Source of the DNA: Actinomycetota bacterium
Lineage (GTDB): Bacteria > Actinomycetota > Thermoleophilia > Gaiellales > Gaiellaceae
Reading direction: 5' to 3'
Assembly: GCA_020029625.1 (NCBI GenBank)
Contig: JAIBJP010000002.1
Coordinates: 1 to 35,218, forward strand
Length of the DNA: 35,218 nucleotides
Shown here: positions 1-8,883 of the stretch, piece after piece
How positions within the stretch are numbered: the stretch's first letter is position 1
How the letters are laid out: each line of letters begins with the position of its first letter
Position numbers and translations under genes: made by a program
The notes under the pieces: generated by a model
Databases searched by the model: none
The model's input: the letters and a program-made list of their open reading frames with translations, nothing else
What the model was told of the DNA's origin: nothing

Positions 1-2016
1 GGCGCCTCGGCGACGCCGGGCAAGTGGGGGTACTGGCTCGCTCAGGGCGCTCTCCAGGCCGAAGAGAGGCGCGCCGTCTTCCTGGTCAACCGAAACGGCG
101 GCGAAATCCTCGGACGGACGGCGTATCGCTCCCTGGCCGAGCTGCCCGAGTCGCCTGAGTTGGTGGTAATCACGGTGCCCGCCGACGGCTTCGAGGAGGC
201 CGTCGACGGAGCGCTGGATGCGGGGGCCAAGGCGCTCGTGGTGATCAGCGCAGGACTGGGCGAGGGGGGACCCGAGGGCCGGGAGCGCGAGCGGGTAGCG
301 GTGGAGCGGATCCGCGATGCCGGCGCCCTCCTCGTCGGGCCGAATTGTCTCGGCCTGTTCGACGCCGAAACGAACCTTCACCTGAGCTCGAACTCTGTGC
401 CGAGCGGGCCCATCGGGCTCATCTCTCAGAGTGGGAACCTGGCTCTCGAGGTCGGGATGCTCGCAGGCGACGCCGGTCTGGGCTTCTCCCGCTTCGTCTC
501 GCTGGGGAACCAGGCCGACCTCGAGGCGGCCGAGCTGATCCACGATTTCCGAGAGCACGAGCCCACGCGGGTGATCGCCGTCTATTGCGAGGACTTCCGG
601 GACGGGCGCGCGTTCGCCCGGGCCGCGCAGCAGGCCGTCGAGGCGGGAAAGCCGGTACTGCTGATCGCTGGGGGAGGCACCCCGGGAAGCGCCCGTGCAG
701 CGCGGTCGCACACGGGGGCGCTGGTGAGCGATCTCGTGGCCGTCGAGGCCGCTTGCGCGGCGGCCGGCATCGAGCGAGTCTCGACACCGAAGGAGCTCGT
801 GGATGTCGCGGTTGCAAGGCTCGGAGCGCCTCCGGCGCGCGGCCCCAGAGTCGGCATCGCAGCCGACGGAGGTGGCTCCACGGTGATCGCAGCCGACCTC
901 GCGGCCGCGCACGGCCTCGAGCTGCCGCCGGTGTCCCGGAAGACCTCGTCAGGGCTCCAGGCCATCCTTCCGCCTACCGCCGCGACCGAGAATCCGGTCG
1001 ACCTCGCCGGTGGAGGCGAGTACGACGTCTTCAACTTCGCCCGCGTCGTCGAGCTACTGCTCCGCTCCGACGACCTCGATTCGGTCTTCCTCACCGGGTA
1101 CTTCGGTGGCTACAGCACGTACTCGGAAGAGCACGCGGCCCGCGAGGTCGAAGCGGCCGTCGCCATGGCCAAATACGCGGCGGACGCGGGCAAACCCTTC
1201 GTCGTGCAGACGATGTACTGGCGCTCCGCCGCCGCGGAGGCCCTTCGAGACGGCGGGATGCCCGTCTACCGGGATCTCGAGGGAGCGCTGCATGCGCTTT
1301 CGGCGTTGGTTCGCGCGGGCGTGGCCCAACCTCACGGGGTGCCTGATGTGCCGCCGCCGGCGCAACCCGTGGAGGCGGCCGGTTACTGGGCGGCACGGGC
1401 GCTCCTGGAGGAAGCCGGGGTCCTCTTCCCCGAGGCGCGCCGTGCGCAGGACTCGGAGGCCGCGCTGGCGGCTGCGAACGAGATCGGCTACCCGGTCGTG
1501 CTCAAGGCGCTCGGGGACGTGCACAAGTCGGATGCCGGCGGCGTCGCGGTAGGCCTGGCGGACGCGACCGCTTTGGAACGACAGTTGTCAGAAATGGCAA
1601 CACTGGAGGCTTCAGAGTACTCCGTCGAGCGGACGGCGCCGGTGGAGGAGGGGATCGAGCTGATCGTCGGCAGCCGGCGCGATCCTCGCTTCGGGCCGGT
1701 TACGCTCGTCGGGATGGGCGGGCTGTACACCGAGGTTCTCGGCGACGTGGCAGTCGCGCTCGCGCCCATCGGCGAGGACGAGGCGGAGCGGCTGATTTGC
1801 TCGCTTCGCGGCGCGCCGCTCCTCCTGGGAGCACGGGGGCGCCCAGCGCTGGACGTTCCCGCTGCCGCTCGGGCCACGGCTGCGTTCTCGAGAGCCGCCG
1901 GAGAGCACCCTGAGATCGACGAGTTGGAGATCAATCCGCTGCTCGTCCTGCCCGAGGGAGCACTGGGGCTCGACGCCCGGATCGTCCTGGGAGGAGTGGA
2001 CCGCGATGCTGCCTGA
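1..2016 (+). CDS. ADP-forming acyl-CoA synthetase (acetate-CoA ligase type), 5'-truncated by window
   Basis: The family interconverts an acyl-CoA, ADP and phosphate with a free acid, ATP and CoA in the cytosol. The ORF track starts at 160, but the frame is open from base 1 and begins with GASATPGKWGYWL, the typical CoA-binding-domain opening, so the gene continues off the left edge with probably only 20-40 residues missing. Visible order: CoA-binding Rossmann domain (about 1-130), succinyl-CoA-ligase-like domains with GLISQSGN and RSHTGAL (the latter holds the His that is phosphorylated in this family), then an ATP-grasp domain (about 450-671) with ALGDVHKSDAGGV and INPLLVLPEG. It is therefore the fused alpha-beta form. 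It overlaps the downstream SDR gene by 11 bp, suggesting co-expression and acyl-CoA metabolism. The acid substrate cannot be read from sequence. Confidence 0.93.
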   Translation, partial: GASATPGKWGYWLAQGALQAEERRAVFLVNRNGGEILGRTAYRSLAELPESPELVVITVPADGFEEAVDGALDAGAKALVVISAGLGEGGPEGRERERVAVERIRDAGALLVGPNCLGLFDAETNLHLSSNSVPSGPIGLISQSGNLALEVGMLAGDAGLGFSRFVSLGNQADLEAAELIHDFREHEPTRVIAVYCEDFRDGRAFARAAQQAVEAGKPVLLIAGGGTPGSARAARSHTGALVSDLVAVEAACAAAGIERVSTPKELVDVAVARLGAPPARGPRVGIAADGGGSTVIAADLAAAHGLELPPVSRKTSSGLQAILPPTAATENPVDLAGGGEYDVFNFARVVELLLRSDDLDSVFLTGYFGGYSTYSEEHAAREVEAAVAMAKYAADAGKPFVVQTMYWRSAAAEALRDGGMPVYRDLEGALHALSALVRAGVAQPHGVPDVPPPAQPVEAAGYWAARALLEEAGVLFPEARRAQDSEAALAAANEIGYPVVLKALGDVHKSDAGGVAVGLADATALERQLSEMATLEASEYSVERTAPVEEGIELIVGSRRDPRFGPVTLVGMGGLYTEVLGDVAVALAPIGEDEAERLICSLRGAPLLLGARGRPALDVPAAARATAAFSRAAGEHPEIDELEINPLLVLPEGALGLDARIVLGGVDRDAA

Positions 2017-2812
2017 GGGCACGTTCGAGCGCAAGGTGGCGATCGTGACCGGGGGCGGAAGCGGTCTTGGGCGGGTGATGGCGCTCGACCTCGCCCGGCT
2101 CGGCTCCGCGGTGGTCATCGCGGGGCGGCGGGAGGAGCCGCTGGCGGAGACCGCGAGACTGATCGAGGAGCGTGGAGGCCGGGCTCACCCGCAGCCCACC
2201 GACGTGCGGGAGCCCGAGGCGGTGGACGCGCTCGTTGCCGCGGCGGTCGAGCGCTTCGGCCGCGTCGACGTGCTTGTCAACAACGCCGCTGGCAACTTCG
2301 TCGTCAAGGCGGAGGAGCTCTCGCCCAACGGCTGGCGGGCGGTCGTCGGCATCGTCCTCGACGGGACCTTCCTATGTTCCCGAGCTGCCGGACGGCGCAT
2401 GATCGAGCAGGGCGAAGGCGGCGCGATCCTGAGCGTGATCGCCAGCTACGCGTGGACAGGCGGGCCGGGGACGATCCACTCTGCAGCCGCCAAGGCAGGG
2501 GTGCTCGCGCTGACGAGAACGCTCGCCGTCGAGTGGGCGGAGCACGGGATCCGGGTGAACTGCATCTGTCCAGGGCCCACCGACACGGAGGGCGCGGGGC
2601 AAGCGCTCTGGCCGAGCGAAGAGGACCGCGCCCGCGTCGCCTCGACAGTGCCGCTCGGGCGGCTGGCGAGCCCTGAGGAAGTCGCTGTGTGGGCCGCCGC
2701 GCTCTGCTCCCCGTACGCCGGCTACATCACCGGCGAGAACCTGACGATCGACGGCGGGCACTGGCTCGAGCAGGAGTCCTACCTGCCCGCACTCGGCAAG
2801 AAACGGGACTAG
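2006..2812 (+). CDS. SDR-family oxidoreductase resembling 2,4-dienoyl-CoA reductase
   Basis: This 268-residue short-chain dehydrogenase has the NAD(P) motif TGGGSGLG (from residue 15) and NNAAG (about 92). The active-site stretch reads GTIHSAAAKAG, where classical SDRs have YxxxK: the Lys is present but the Tyr position is Ser. The pattern of His in front of the Lys segment, followed by LAVEW and a PGPTDTEG loop, is that of eukaryotic peroxisomal 2,4-dienoyl-CoA reductases (HAGSAK, PGPISGTEG), which also lack the Tyr. I infer an enoyl- or dienoyl-CoA reductase rather than an alcohol dehydrogenase, which suits the acyl-CoA synthetase upstream (11-bp overlap). The ATG at 2006 has GGAGGAG about 9 nt upstream. 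A GNAT gene follows after 5 bp. Confidence 0.88.
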   Translation: MLPEGTFERKVAIVTGGGSGLGRVMALDLARLGSAVVIAGRREEPLAETARLIEERGGRAHPQPTDVREPEAVDALVAAAVERFGRVDVLVNNAAGNFVVKAEELSPNGWRAVVGIVLDGTFLCSRAAGRRMIEQGEGGAILSVIASYAWTGGPGTIHSAAAKAGVLALTRTLAVEWAEHGIRVNCICPGPTDTEGAGQALWPSEEDRARVASTVPLGRLASPEEVAVWAAALCSPYAGYITGENLTIDGGHWLEQESYLPALGKKRD

Positions 2813-2817
2813 CGGCC

Positions 2818-3282
2818 GTGACCTTCCGGTTCAAGGTGATGAGCCAGGAGGACGCAGAGACAATCGCTCTCTGGCACTACCCTGAGCCATTCTCGTTCTA
2901 CGATTGGGCAGCCGATCCAGATGATCTCGCGGAGCTTCTCGACTCCGAGGCGCGCGGCGAGGCATACGCCGCCGTCGAGGACGAGACCGGCGCTCTGGTC
3001 GGCTACTTCTCGTTCAAACCGAGGCCCGCTGGGATCCTTGACATCGGGCTCGGTCTCCACCCCGAAAAGACCGGACGGGGTCACGGCGGAGCCTTTCTAT
3101 CCGCCGGACTCGACTACGCCCGCCGTCGCTTCGCGCCCGAGCAGTTCTCCCTTTCGGTCGCCACGTTCAACGGTCGAGCGATCACCGTGTACGAGCGGGC
3201 CGGTTTCGCGCCTGTTCGCGTGTACGAGCACTCGACGAACGGGGGCGAGTGGGAGTTCGTCGAGATGCGGCGCCCTGCGTAG
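2818..3282 (+). CDS. GNAT-family N-acetyltransferase
   Basis: A 154-residue GCN5-related acetyltransferase of the RimI/RimJ-like type, expected to transfer an acetyl group from acetyl-CoA to an amine. The acetyl-CoA pyrophosphate-binding motif A is visible as KTGRGHGGAF after the LDIGLGLHP strand, and motif B as NGRAITVYERAGF near the C-terminus. The ORF track places the start at 2689, inside the SDR gene; the GTG at 2818, 5 bp after the SDR stop, gives a normal-length GNAT and is preferred, although no clear Shine-Dalgarno is seen. It is the last gene of a + strand run and converges on the Rieske oxygenase gene with 7 bp between stops. Acceptor substrate unknown. Confidence 0.85.
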   Translation: MTFRFKVMSQEDAETIALWHYPEPFSFYDWAADPDDLAELLDSEARGEAYAAVEDETGALVGYFSFKPRPAGILDIGLGLHPEKTGRGHGGAFLSAGLDYARRRFAPEQFSLSVATFNGRAITVYERAGFAPVRVYEHSTNGGEWEFVEMRRPA

Positions 3283-3289
3283 CGGATCG

Positions 3290-4393
3290 CTAGCGCTCGG
3301 CGAGCGCTTCGAAGACGAGCCGCTGGAAATGCTGGATGAGGTGCTCGCTGGAGAGGAGCAGGCGTCCCTGCGGCACCATCCCGGTGTCGAGTCCACGCTG
3401 CACCGCCTCGACGAGCCCGCTGTCCTCCAGCCCCACCTGGTTGGCGAAGTCCATCATCTCGCGTGCCCGCTCGTCCGAGACCTCCTCGTAAAAGAAGTAG
3501 TCGGTCGCGCCGACTGAACGACCTGGCCCGTTCGGCCTCGTGGCGTCGACCGAGAGGTTGCCAGGCCCCGCTTCGACGTTGATCGTCGTGTTGGGCCACA
3601 AGAGGTGGTACTGCGCCTGCGTGATCTCGCCACTCGGGTTGTAGGGAGCTTTGCCGTCACCCGCCAGGGCTGCGGGACGGGGCGTCCCGAACTGGCTGGC
3701 CACGAGCCCGTCCGAGCTGAGCAGATACGCGTCCGGATCCACGTCGATCACCTTGCTGAACCCCGGGTGAGCGACCGGGCAGTGGTAGCACTCGAGGTAG
3801 TTCTCGACGGCGACCTTCCAGTCCGCGGAGATCTCCCACTCGCGCCGCTCGCGGAAGGTCAGGCGGCTCATGTCGACTCCGCTCGCTTCCACATGCCCGG
3901 GCAGGGGCCCGAGAGCCTCGGCAAGCCCAGGGACATCGAGATCAGGGTTGACGAAGACGAGCGGCCCCCAGGTATCCACCTGGACCGGCAGGAGGGAAAA
4001 CGCGTCGAAGTCGAAGTCCGGCTCCCGCTCCGAGCGCGGCGCCGTTCGCAGCGCTCCGTCGAGGCCGTAGGTCCAGGCGTGGTAGGGACACTGGAGCGTC
4101 TCGCGGTGCCCCGCTCCCGTCGCGACGATGTGCCCCCGGTGGCGGCAGACGTTCACGAACGCGTTGACGGTTCCCGAGCGGTCGCGCGTGACGACGACCG
4201 GAATCGTCCCGGCGACGGTGGTGAACCAGTCTCCCGGCTCCGCGACCTGGTCGAGCCGGCCGGCGTACTGCCACGTGCGCCGGAAGATCGCGTCCTGCTC
4301 GCGGCGGAGGATGGCAGCGTCCGAGTACCAGCTCGCAGGGAGCGTGGCGCCTCCTGCGAGGGCGTCACGTAGTTCCTGGACGTCGTCGATCAC
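3290..4393 (-). CDS. Rieske non-heme iron oxygenase, alpha subunit
   Basis: A 367-residue Rieske oxygenase. The [2Fe-2S] ligands are seen as CRHRGH (C83, H85) and CPYHAW (C102, H105). The catalytic domain has NYLECYHCPVAHPGF, giving two His ligands (H204, H209) of the mononuclear iron. This NYLECYHC form is found in oxygenases acting on quaternary ammonium or N-methyl substrates (glycine betaine, stachydrine, choline types) as well as in uncharacterised ring-hydroxylating proteins, so N-demethylation is possible but unproven. No reductase is adjacent; a separate Rieske ferredoxin lies at 16146. The GTG start overlaps the acyl-CoA dehydrogenase stop (GTGA). It is the last gene of the nine-gene - strand run. 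Confidence 0.93.
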   Translation of the reverse strand: MIDDVQELRDALAGGATLPASWYSDAAILRREQDAIFRRTWQYAGRLDQVAEPGDWFTTVAGTIPVVVTRDRSGTVNAFVNVCRHRGHIVATGAGHRETLQCPYHAWTYGLDGALRTAPRSEREPDFDFDAFSLLPVQVDTWGPLVFVNPDLDVPGLAEALGPLPGHVEASGVDMSRLTFRERREWEISADWKVAVENYLECYHCPVAHPGFSKVIDVDPDAYLLSSDGLVASQFGTPRPAALAGDGKAPYNPSGEITQAQYHLLWPNTTINVEAGPGNLSVDATRPNGPGRSVGATDYFFYEEVSDERAREMMDFANQVGLEDSGLVEAVQRGLDTGMVPQGRLLLSSEHLIQHFQRLVFEALAER

Positions 4394-5562
4394 GGCGCCT
4401 CCCAGCCCACGTAGGGCGCGATCCCGCGCTTGAAAAGCCCTCCCGCGACGATCACGCGCTGAATCTCGCTGGTGCCCTCCCAGATGCGGTCGACACGAAG
4501 CTCGCGGAAATGGCGCTCGGCCGGGTTCTCCTGCATGTAGCCGCGCCCGCCCAGGATCTGGACCGCCCTGTCGGCGACCCGTCCAGCCATCTCCGATGCG
4601 TAGAGCTTCGCCATCGCCGCCTTTCCGTGGACGATCTTGGCGTCCGGGTTCACGTCGAACTCGTGCGCGGCGTGGTAGGTAATCAGTCGCGCCGCGAGAA
4701 GCTCGGTGAGCGAGTCCGCCAAGGGGAATTGTACTCCCTGGTACTGGGAGATCGGCTGCTCGAAGGCGCGGCGCTCGAGTGCCCAGGCCCTTGCCAGATC
4801 GATGAGGCGCTCAGCGGCCCCGCAGCAGCGGGCCGCAATCATCAGCCGTTCGACGGTGAACCACTTCCGGGCGCCCTCGCCGCCGCCGCCCCTGATGCGG
4901 TTCGCCTCGGCCACGCGGCAGTTCTCCAACCGGAACTCGGGGTGAGCGTAGAGATAGGGGTCGTGCATGAAGCGGGGAGTGCGCGTAAGCGTGAGCCCGG
5001 GAGCGTCCTTGTCCACGAAGAAGAGAGTCTGCTCGCCGTCCGCGAGCGCGAGCAAGACGAGGTAGTCGGCCTGGTCGCCGCCGGTGACGAACCACTTCTC
5101 GCCGTTGAGGACCCAGTCGTCCCCGTCGCGCTCGGCAGTCGCAGCGATCGCGCCCACATCCGACCCTGCACCGGGCTCGGTGATCGCCCACGCCTCCTGG
5201 CGCTCGTGTCGGAGGGTCGGCAGGACGTAGCGCTCGAGCTGCTCAGGGCTCGCCAGCTCGAGCAGCTCTCGCGGCGCCCGCTCGCAGACGATGAAGCCGA
5301 GCCCGTTGGTCGCCTTGCCGCCCTCCTCCTCGATCGCCACCTGGGCGAGCATCGGCAGGTCGGGCCCGCCGTGCTCGGCGGGAACGTTGTAGTTCGAGAA
5401 GCCGGCGGCCCGGGCCTTGTCCTTCAGGTCGTGGATCTCGTGGCGGTCGATCTCGCCCCGCTCGGCGATATGCGCCTCGGCGGGATAGAGCTCCTCCTCG
5501 ACGAAGCGGGCGGCGCGCGCCTTCAGCTCGCGAATCTCGGGGGGAAGCTCGGGAACGATCAC
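4390..5562 (-). CDS. Acyl-CoA dehydrogenase
   Basis: A 390-residue FAD-dependent acyl-CoA dehydrogenase of normal length. Seen are the FAD/substrate motif WAITEPGAGSDV, the LNGEKWFVTGG strand, a QPISQYQGVQFPLAD helix, and the C-terminal VDRIWEGTSEIQR, whose Glu (about residue 362) is in the position of the catalytic base. Such enzymes form alpha-beta double bonds in acyl-CoAs and pass electrons to ETF. The GTG start overlaps the thioesterase stop by 4 bp, and its own stop overlaps the Rieske gene start, so all three are translationally coupled. Chain length or branching of the substrate cannot be predicted. Confidence 0.95.
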   Translation of the reverse strand: MIVPELPPEIRELKARAARFVEEELYPAEAHIAERGEIDRHEIHDLKDKARAAGFSNYNVPAEHGGPDLPMLAQVAIEEEGGKATNGLGFIVCERAPRELLELASPEQLERYVLPTLRHERQEAWAITEPGAGSDVGAIAATAERDGDDWVLNGEKWFVTGGDQADYLVLLALADGEQTLFFVDKDAPGLTLTRTPRFMHDPYLYAHPEFRLENCRVAEANRIRGGGGEGARKWFTVERLMIAARCCGAAERLIDLARAWALERRAFEQPISQYQGVQFPLADSLTELLAARLITYHAAHEFDVNPDAKIVHGKAAMAKLYASEMAGRVADRAVQILGGRGYMQENPAERHFRELRVDRIWEGTSEIQRVIVAGGLFKRGIAPYVGWEAP

Positions 5563-5948
5563 GCTAGTCCCTCAAGTGCTTTTCGTTCACCATCCGAGAG
5601 CCGGCGGGTCTTCCGGGACTCCCGGTCCTGGGCGACGAGCACCGCTTCGGCCTCGGCCGCGAGCTCACCGTTCGAGGTTCTCAGCTCCTCGCGGGTGGTG
5701 ACGCTCGAAGTGCCCAGCCGGGCGAGCGAGCAGCTGGCCACGACCTCGTCGTCCTCCTGCCGAAGCTCCCGCCGGAAGTCGATCGCCACGCGTGCGAGGA
5801 CGTAGCCCCAGGCGGCGCCGTCGGAACCGAGCGCGCGCTCCAGCCATTCGTCGCGGGCCTCCTCGAGGTACGTGAGGTAGACCGCGTTGTTGACGTGGTT
5901 GTAGGCGTCGAGGTCTCGCCAGCGGATCTCGATTCGCTTCTCGTGCAC
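5559..5948 (-). CDS. Hotdog-fold acyl-CoA thioesterase (YbgC/4HBT type)
   Basis: A 129-residue single-hotdog protein. The N-terminal RWRDLDAYNHVNNAVYLTYLEEAR is the signature of the 4-hydroxybenzoyl-CoA/YbgC thioesterase family, with the first Asp of DLD at the usual catalytic position. It would hydrolyse an acyl-CoA to free acid and CoA. The GTG start lies 3 bp after the PotA-type ATPase stop, and its stop overlaps the acyl-CoA dehydrogenase start, placing it inside the amine/amino-acid operon. A paralogue with a near-identical N-terminal motif is encoded at 31096-31518. Confidence 0.9.
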   Translation of the reverse strand: MHEKRIEIRWRDLDAYNHVNNAVYLTYLEEARDEWLERALGSDGAAWGYVLARVAIDFRRELRQEDDEVVASCSLARLGTSSVTTREELRTSNGELAAEAEAVLVAQDRESRKTRRLSDGERKALEGLA

Positions 5949-5951
5949 TCT

Positions 5952-7061
5952 TCAGGCCTCCTCGACGCTCGGAACCTCGTCCGCGGGAAGGACTCGCAAT
6001 GCTTCGGCGGGAAGGTGGATCTGAACCGGCGTCCCTTGCTCGTAGGGGGCGCCCTTGCCGGTGTTCTGAATGAGCGCCTGAAGCGCATCTCCCGTCGCAG
6101 CCCGCACGATGACCTGGATCGCCGAGCCCACGTAGACGACTCGCTCGACCATACCTGGGAGCCGGTTGGGGCCGCTCGGCGCTCCGTGCGGCTCGAGCTC
6201 GACGCGTTCGGGCCGGATGACGATCTTGGCGGGCCCGGTGACGTCGGCCGCGCCGGCGCTTCCCAGGAGCTCGAACCGATCGAGCTCCACACGGCAGGCC
6301 CCATCGACCGCCCCCGTGGCTGTGGCGTCCATCAGGTTCGAGGCCCCGAGGAAGTCGGCGACGAACACCGTTTGTGGATCTTCGTAGACGTCCTGAGGGG
6401 CGCCAACCTGCTCCACGCGCCCGGCGTTCATCACCGCCAGCCGGTCCGACATGGTTAAAGCCTCCTCCTGGTCGTGCGTGACGTAGAGGAAGGTGATCCC
6501 GACCTCCTGCTGGAGCCCCTTCAGCTCCAGCTGGAGCGCCTTGCGCAATTTCGCATCGAGCGCGCCTAGAGGCTCGTCCAGAAGGAGCACGGCCGGGTTG
6601 AGGATGAGCGCTCGAGCGAGCGCGACACGCTGTTGCTGACCGCCCGAGAGCTGGGAGGATTTGCGCCGCTCGTAGCCCGTCAGCTGCACGAGCTCGAGCG
6701 CTCGCGCAACCCGCTCCTTGATCTCCGCCTTCGGGCGCTTGGCACGCCGGAGGCCGAAGGCCACGTTGTCGAAGACGTTCAGGTGGGGGAAGAGGGCGTA
6801 GTTCTGGAAGACCGTGTTGACGCTGCGTCGATGCGGAGGGGTGTACGCCACATCGGTGCCGTCGAGCAGGATCTGCCCCTCCGTGGGCTGCTCGAAGCCT
6901 GCGATCAGGCGGAGCGTCGTCGTTTTGCCGCATCCAGACGGTCCGAGCAGCGAGAAGAACTCGCCGGCGGGAATCTCGAGGTCGATGCCGTCCACCGCGG
7001 TGACGTCCGCGAAACGCTTGGTCAGCTCGACCAGCTGTATCTCTCCGCGCGCCACCGTCAT
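5952..7061 (-). CDS. potA: ABC transporter ATP-binding protein, spermidine/putrescine (PotA) type
   Basis: A 369-residue importer ATPase. Walker A is GPSGCGKT (residues 40-47), the Q-loop region is [12 protein letters not shown], the signature is [15 protein letters not shown], Walker B is [12 protein letters not shown] and the H-loop is [12 protein letters not shown]-terminal TOBE-type region follows, as in PotA. The ORF track begins at 7277, but the ATG at 7061 overlaps the permease stop (ATGA) and gives the normal PotA start ([17 protein letters not shown]). It energises the two permeases and lipoprotein encoded directly upstream. Confidence 0.94.
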   Translation of the reverse strand: MTVARGEIQLVELTKRFADVTAVDGIDLEIPAGEFFSLLGPSGCGKTTTLRLIAGFEQPTEGQILLDGTDVAYTPPHRRSVNTVFQNYALFPHLNVFDNVAFGLRRAKRPKAEIKERVARALELVQLTGYERRKSSQLSGGQQQRVALARALILNPAVLLLDEPLGALDAKLRKALQLELKGLQQEVGITFLYVTHDQEEALTMSDRLAVMNAGRVEQVGAPQDVYEDPQTVFVADFLGASNLMDATATGAVDGACRVELDRFELLGSAGAADVTGPAKIVIRPERVELEPHGAPSGPNRLPGMVERVVYVGSAIQVIVRAATGDALQALIQNTGKGAPYEQGTPVQIHLPAEALRVLPADEVPSVEEA

Positions 7062-7984
7062 AGCTCGAAGACGGCGAGGTCCTTGGTCTGGCCCGCCCTC
7101 GCTCGCCGCTCCTCTCGCGTGAAGACCCGCCACGCGAGAAAAGCCAAGGCAAGTGAGAGAAGCGTGAGGACCATCATCACCGTCGCGATCGCGTTCACGG
7201 AGGGAAGCGGCGCGGCTCGGGTGGCGGAGTAGATTCGGATCGGAACCGTATCCGTCTCCCCACCGCTCGACAGCCACTGGCTGATGACGAAGTCATCCAG
7301 GGAGATGGCGAAGACGACGGCCGCGGAGGCGACGATTGCGGGTGTCAGGAGGGGCAGGAGAACCCGGGTCAGGGCGACGGTCGGCGAGGCGCCGAGATCG
7401 GCGGCCGCCTCTTCGTACTGCCTGCCGATCGAGAAGAGGCGCCCGCGCACGATCACGACGACGTAGGAGATCGAGAATGTCACGTGGCCGAGGATCTGCG
7501 CGTCCGTACCCGCCCCGACGAATGTGAAGACGTGCGTGAACACGAGGAGGAGCGAGACACCCATGACGATTTCCGGCGTCACGAACGGAAAGAGCATCAG
7601 GAAGTTCGAGGGCCTCGCGCCCCAGCCCATCCAGCGTGCCAGGCCGATGGCGAGCAGCACGCCGATCGGCGTGGCGATCAGGACGTCCGCGCTCGCCAGC
7701 TTCAGGCTCTGGACGGCGGCATGGCGGAGAGTGGGGTCGTGCCAGACCGAGTCGACTGGATCGCCCCAGTACCAGCGAGTCGAAAAGCCTTGCCAAACCG
7801 ATCGCGAGCGGGTCGCGTTGAACGAGAACTGCACGGCGATCAGGACGGGGACGATCGACCAAACGATGTAGGCCCACGTGATCAGGACGAGGAAGCGGGG
7901 CCGCCCCCAGGGGTTCCTGACCCAGCCGGAAGCGCGGCTCCAGGTGGAGATGCCCCTAGGCCGCTGTTCTGCGATGGTCGTCAT
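7058..7984 (-). CDS. potC: ABC transporter permease, PotC type
   Basis: A 308-residue inner-membrane permease with about six hydrophobic segments (for example [21 protein letters not shown] and [20 protein letters not shown]). The EAA loop that docks on the ATPase is [27 protein letters not shown]. The DDFVISQW stretch is characteristic of PotC/PotI proteins. The ATG at 7984 overlaps the PotB stop as ATGA and is preferred over the track's 8023. It probably forms a heterodimer with the PotB-type product. Confidence 0.92.
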   Translation of the reverse strand: MTTIAEQRPRGISTWSRASGWVRNPWGRPRFLVLITWAYIVWSIVPVLIAVQFSFNATRSRSVWQGFSTRWYWGDPVDSVWHDPTLRHAAVQSLKLASADVLIATPIGVLLAIGLARWMGWGARPSNFLMLFPFVTPEIVMGVSLLLVFTHVFTFVGAGTDAQILGHVTFSISYVVVIVRGRLFSIGRQYEEAAADLGASPTVALTRVLLPLLTPAIVASAAVVFAISLDDFVISQWLSSGGETDTVPIRIYSATRAAPLPSVNAIATVMMVLTLLSLALAFLAWRVFTREERRARAGQTKDLAVFEL

Positions 7985-8874
7985 ACCGCCGCCACGTCGC
8001 GGGAAGCTCGGTGGATCGTCCACATGTAGTACGCCATCAGCACGGTCAGGAACAGCGCGAGCACGACGGTGATCCCTGCCCCGATGGTCGGCTGCGGACC
8101 CCCGTGGAAGAAGAGGTCGATCTGGTTTCCGATCATCGACGTCTGCGGAGTGCCCGACACGATGTTCGGCGTGTAGTAGTCGCCGAACATCGGCAGCGTG
8201 ATCAGGACGGCGCCGCCGAGGATGCCCGTCTTCGACAGGGGCAGGGTGACGTGTAGAAACGTGCTCAGCGGGCTCGCCCCCAGATCACGGGCGGCCTCGA
8301 GGTGGCTTCGGTCGATGCGGTCGAGGGCCGCGAAGAGCGGCAGGATCAAGTAGGGGATATAGCCGTAGACGAGCGCGAGGACGACGGTCGACGGCTCACC
8401 TCCGAGCCATTCGCGCGGCTGGCTGAGGACGTGCGTGAAGGTGAGGAAGCGGTTCACGTACCCGTCGGTGGCGAGCAGGTTGACCCAGGCGAGCATGCGC
8501 ATCAGGTAGCTGATCCAGAGGGGGAGGATGATGAGCACGAGGAGAAGGCTCCTCATGCGGCCGCCGTGGCGGGCGATGTAGTAGGCGACGGGGTAGCCGA
8601 TCAGCAGGCAGAGCGCCAGCGAGCTGGCCACATACTCGACCGTGCGCACGGACGGGCCGAAGAACGTCCCACCGGGAGCGAAACGGTGGAGCACCTCGAC
8701 GATCCAACCGACGTTCCACTGGAGCGGATTCCAAATCGGGACGGGCTGCGAGAGGATGGGATCCACCGTCCCGAACGCCACCGCCACGACCGCGTAGAAC
8801 GGCACGACGAAGAGGACGACCAGCCACAGGATCCCCGGCAGCGCAAAGCCGGGCCAAAGCCAGCGGCGGTACAC
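7981..8874 (-). CDS. potB: ABC transporter permease, PotB type
   Basis: A 297-residue membrane permease starting with a hydrophobic helix (LPGILWLVVLFVVPFYAVVAVAF). The EAA loop reads LEAARDLGASPLSTFLHVTLPLSKTGI. Order in the operon is binding protein, PotB, PotC, PotA, all nearly touching. The GTG start at 8874 follows the binding-protein stop by 9 bp. The family imports spermidine, putrescine and related cationic or zwitterionic compounds; the exact substrate depends on the binding protein. Confidence 0.92.
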   Translation of the reverse strand: MYRRWLWPGFALPGILWLVVLFVVPFYAVVAVAFGTVDPILSQPVPIWNPLQWNVGWIVEVLHRFAPGGTFFGPSVRTVEYVASSLALCLLIGYPVAYYIARHGGRMRSLLLVLIILPLWISYLMRMLAWVNLLATDGYVNRFLTFTHVLSQPREWLGGEPSTVVLALVYGYIPYLILPLFAALDRIDRSHLEAARDLGASPLSTFLHVTLPLSKTGILGGAVLITLPMFGDYYTPNIVSGTPQTSMIGNQIDLFFHGGPQPTIGAGITVVLALFLTVLMAYYMWTIHRASRDVAAV

Positions 8875-8883
8875 GGCTAGTGC

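Noticed and set aside
5665-7152. 495-aa ORF on the - strand
   Set aside because: Same strand but a different frame from the PotA and thioesterase genes; Arg/Gly-rich shadow.
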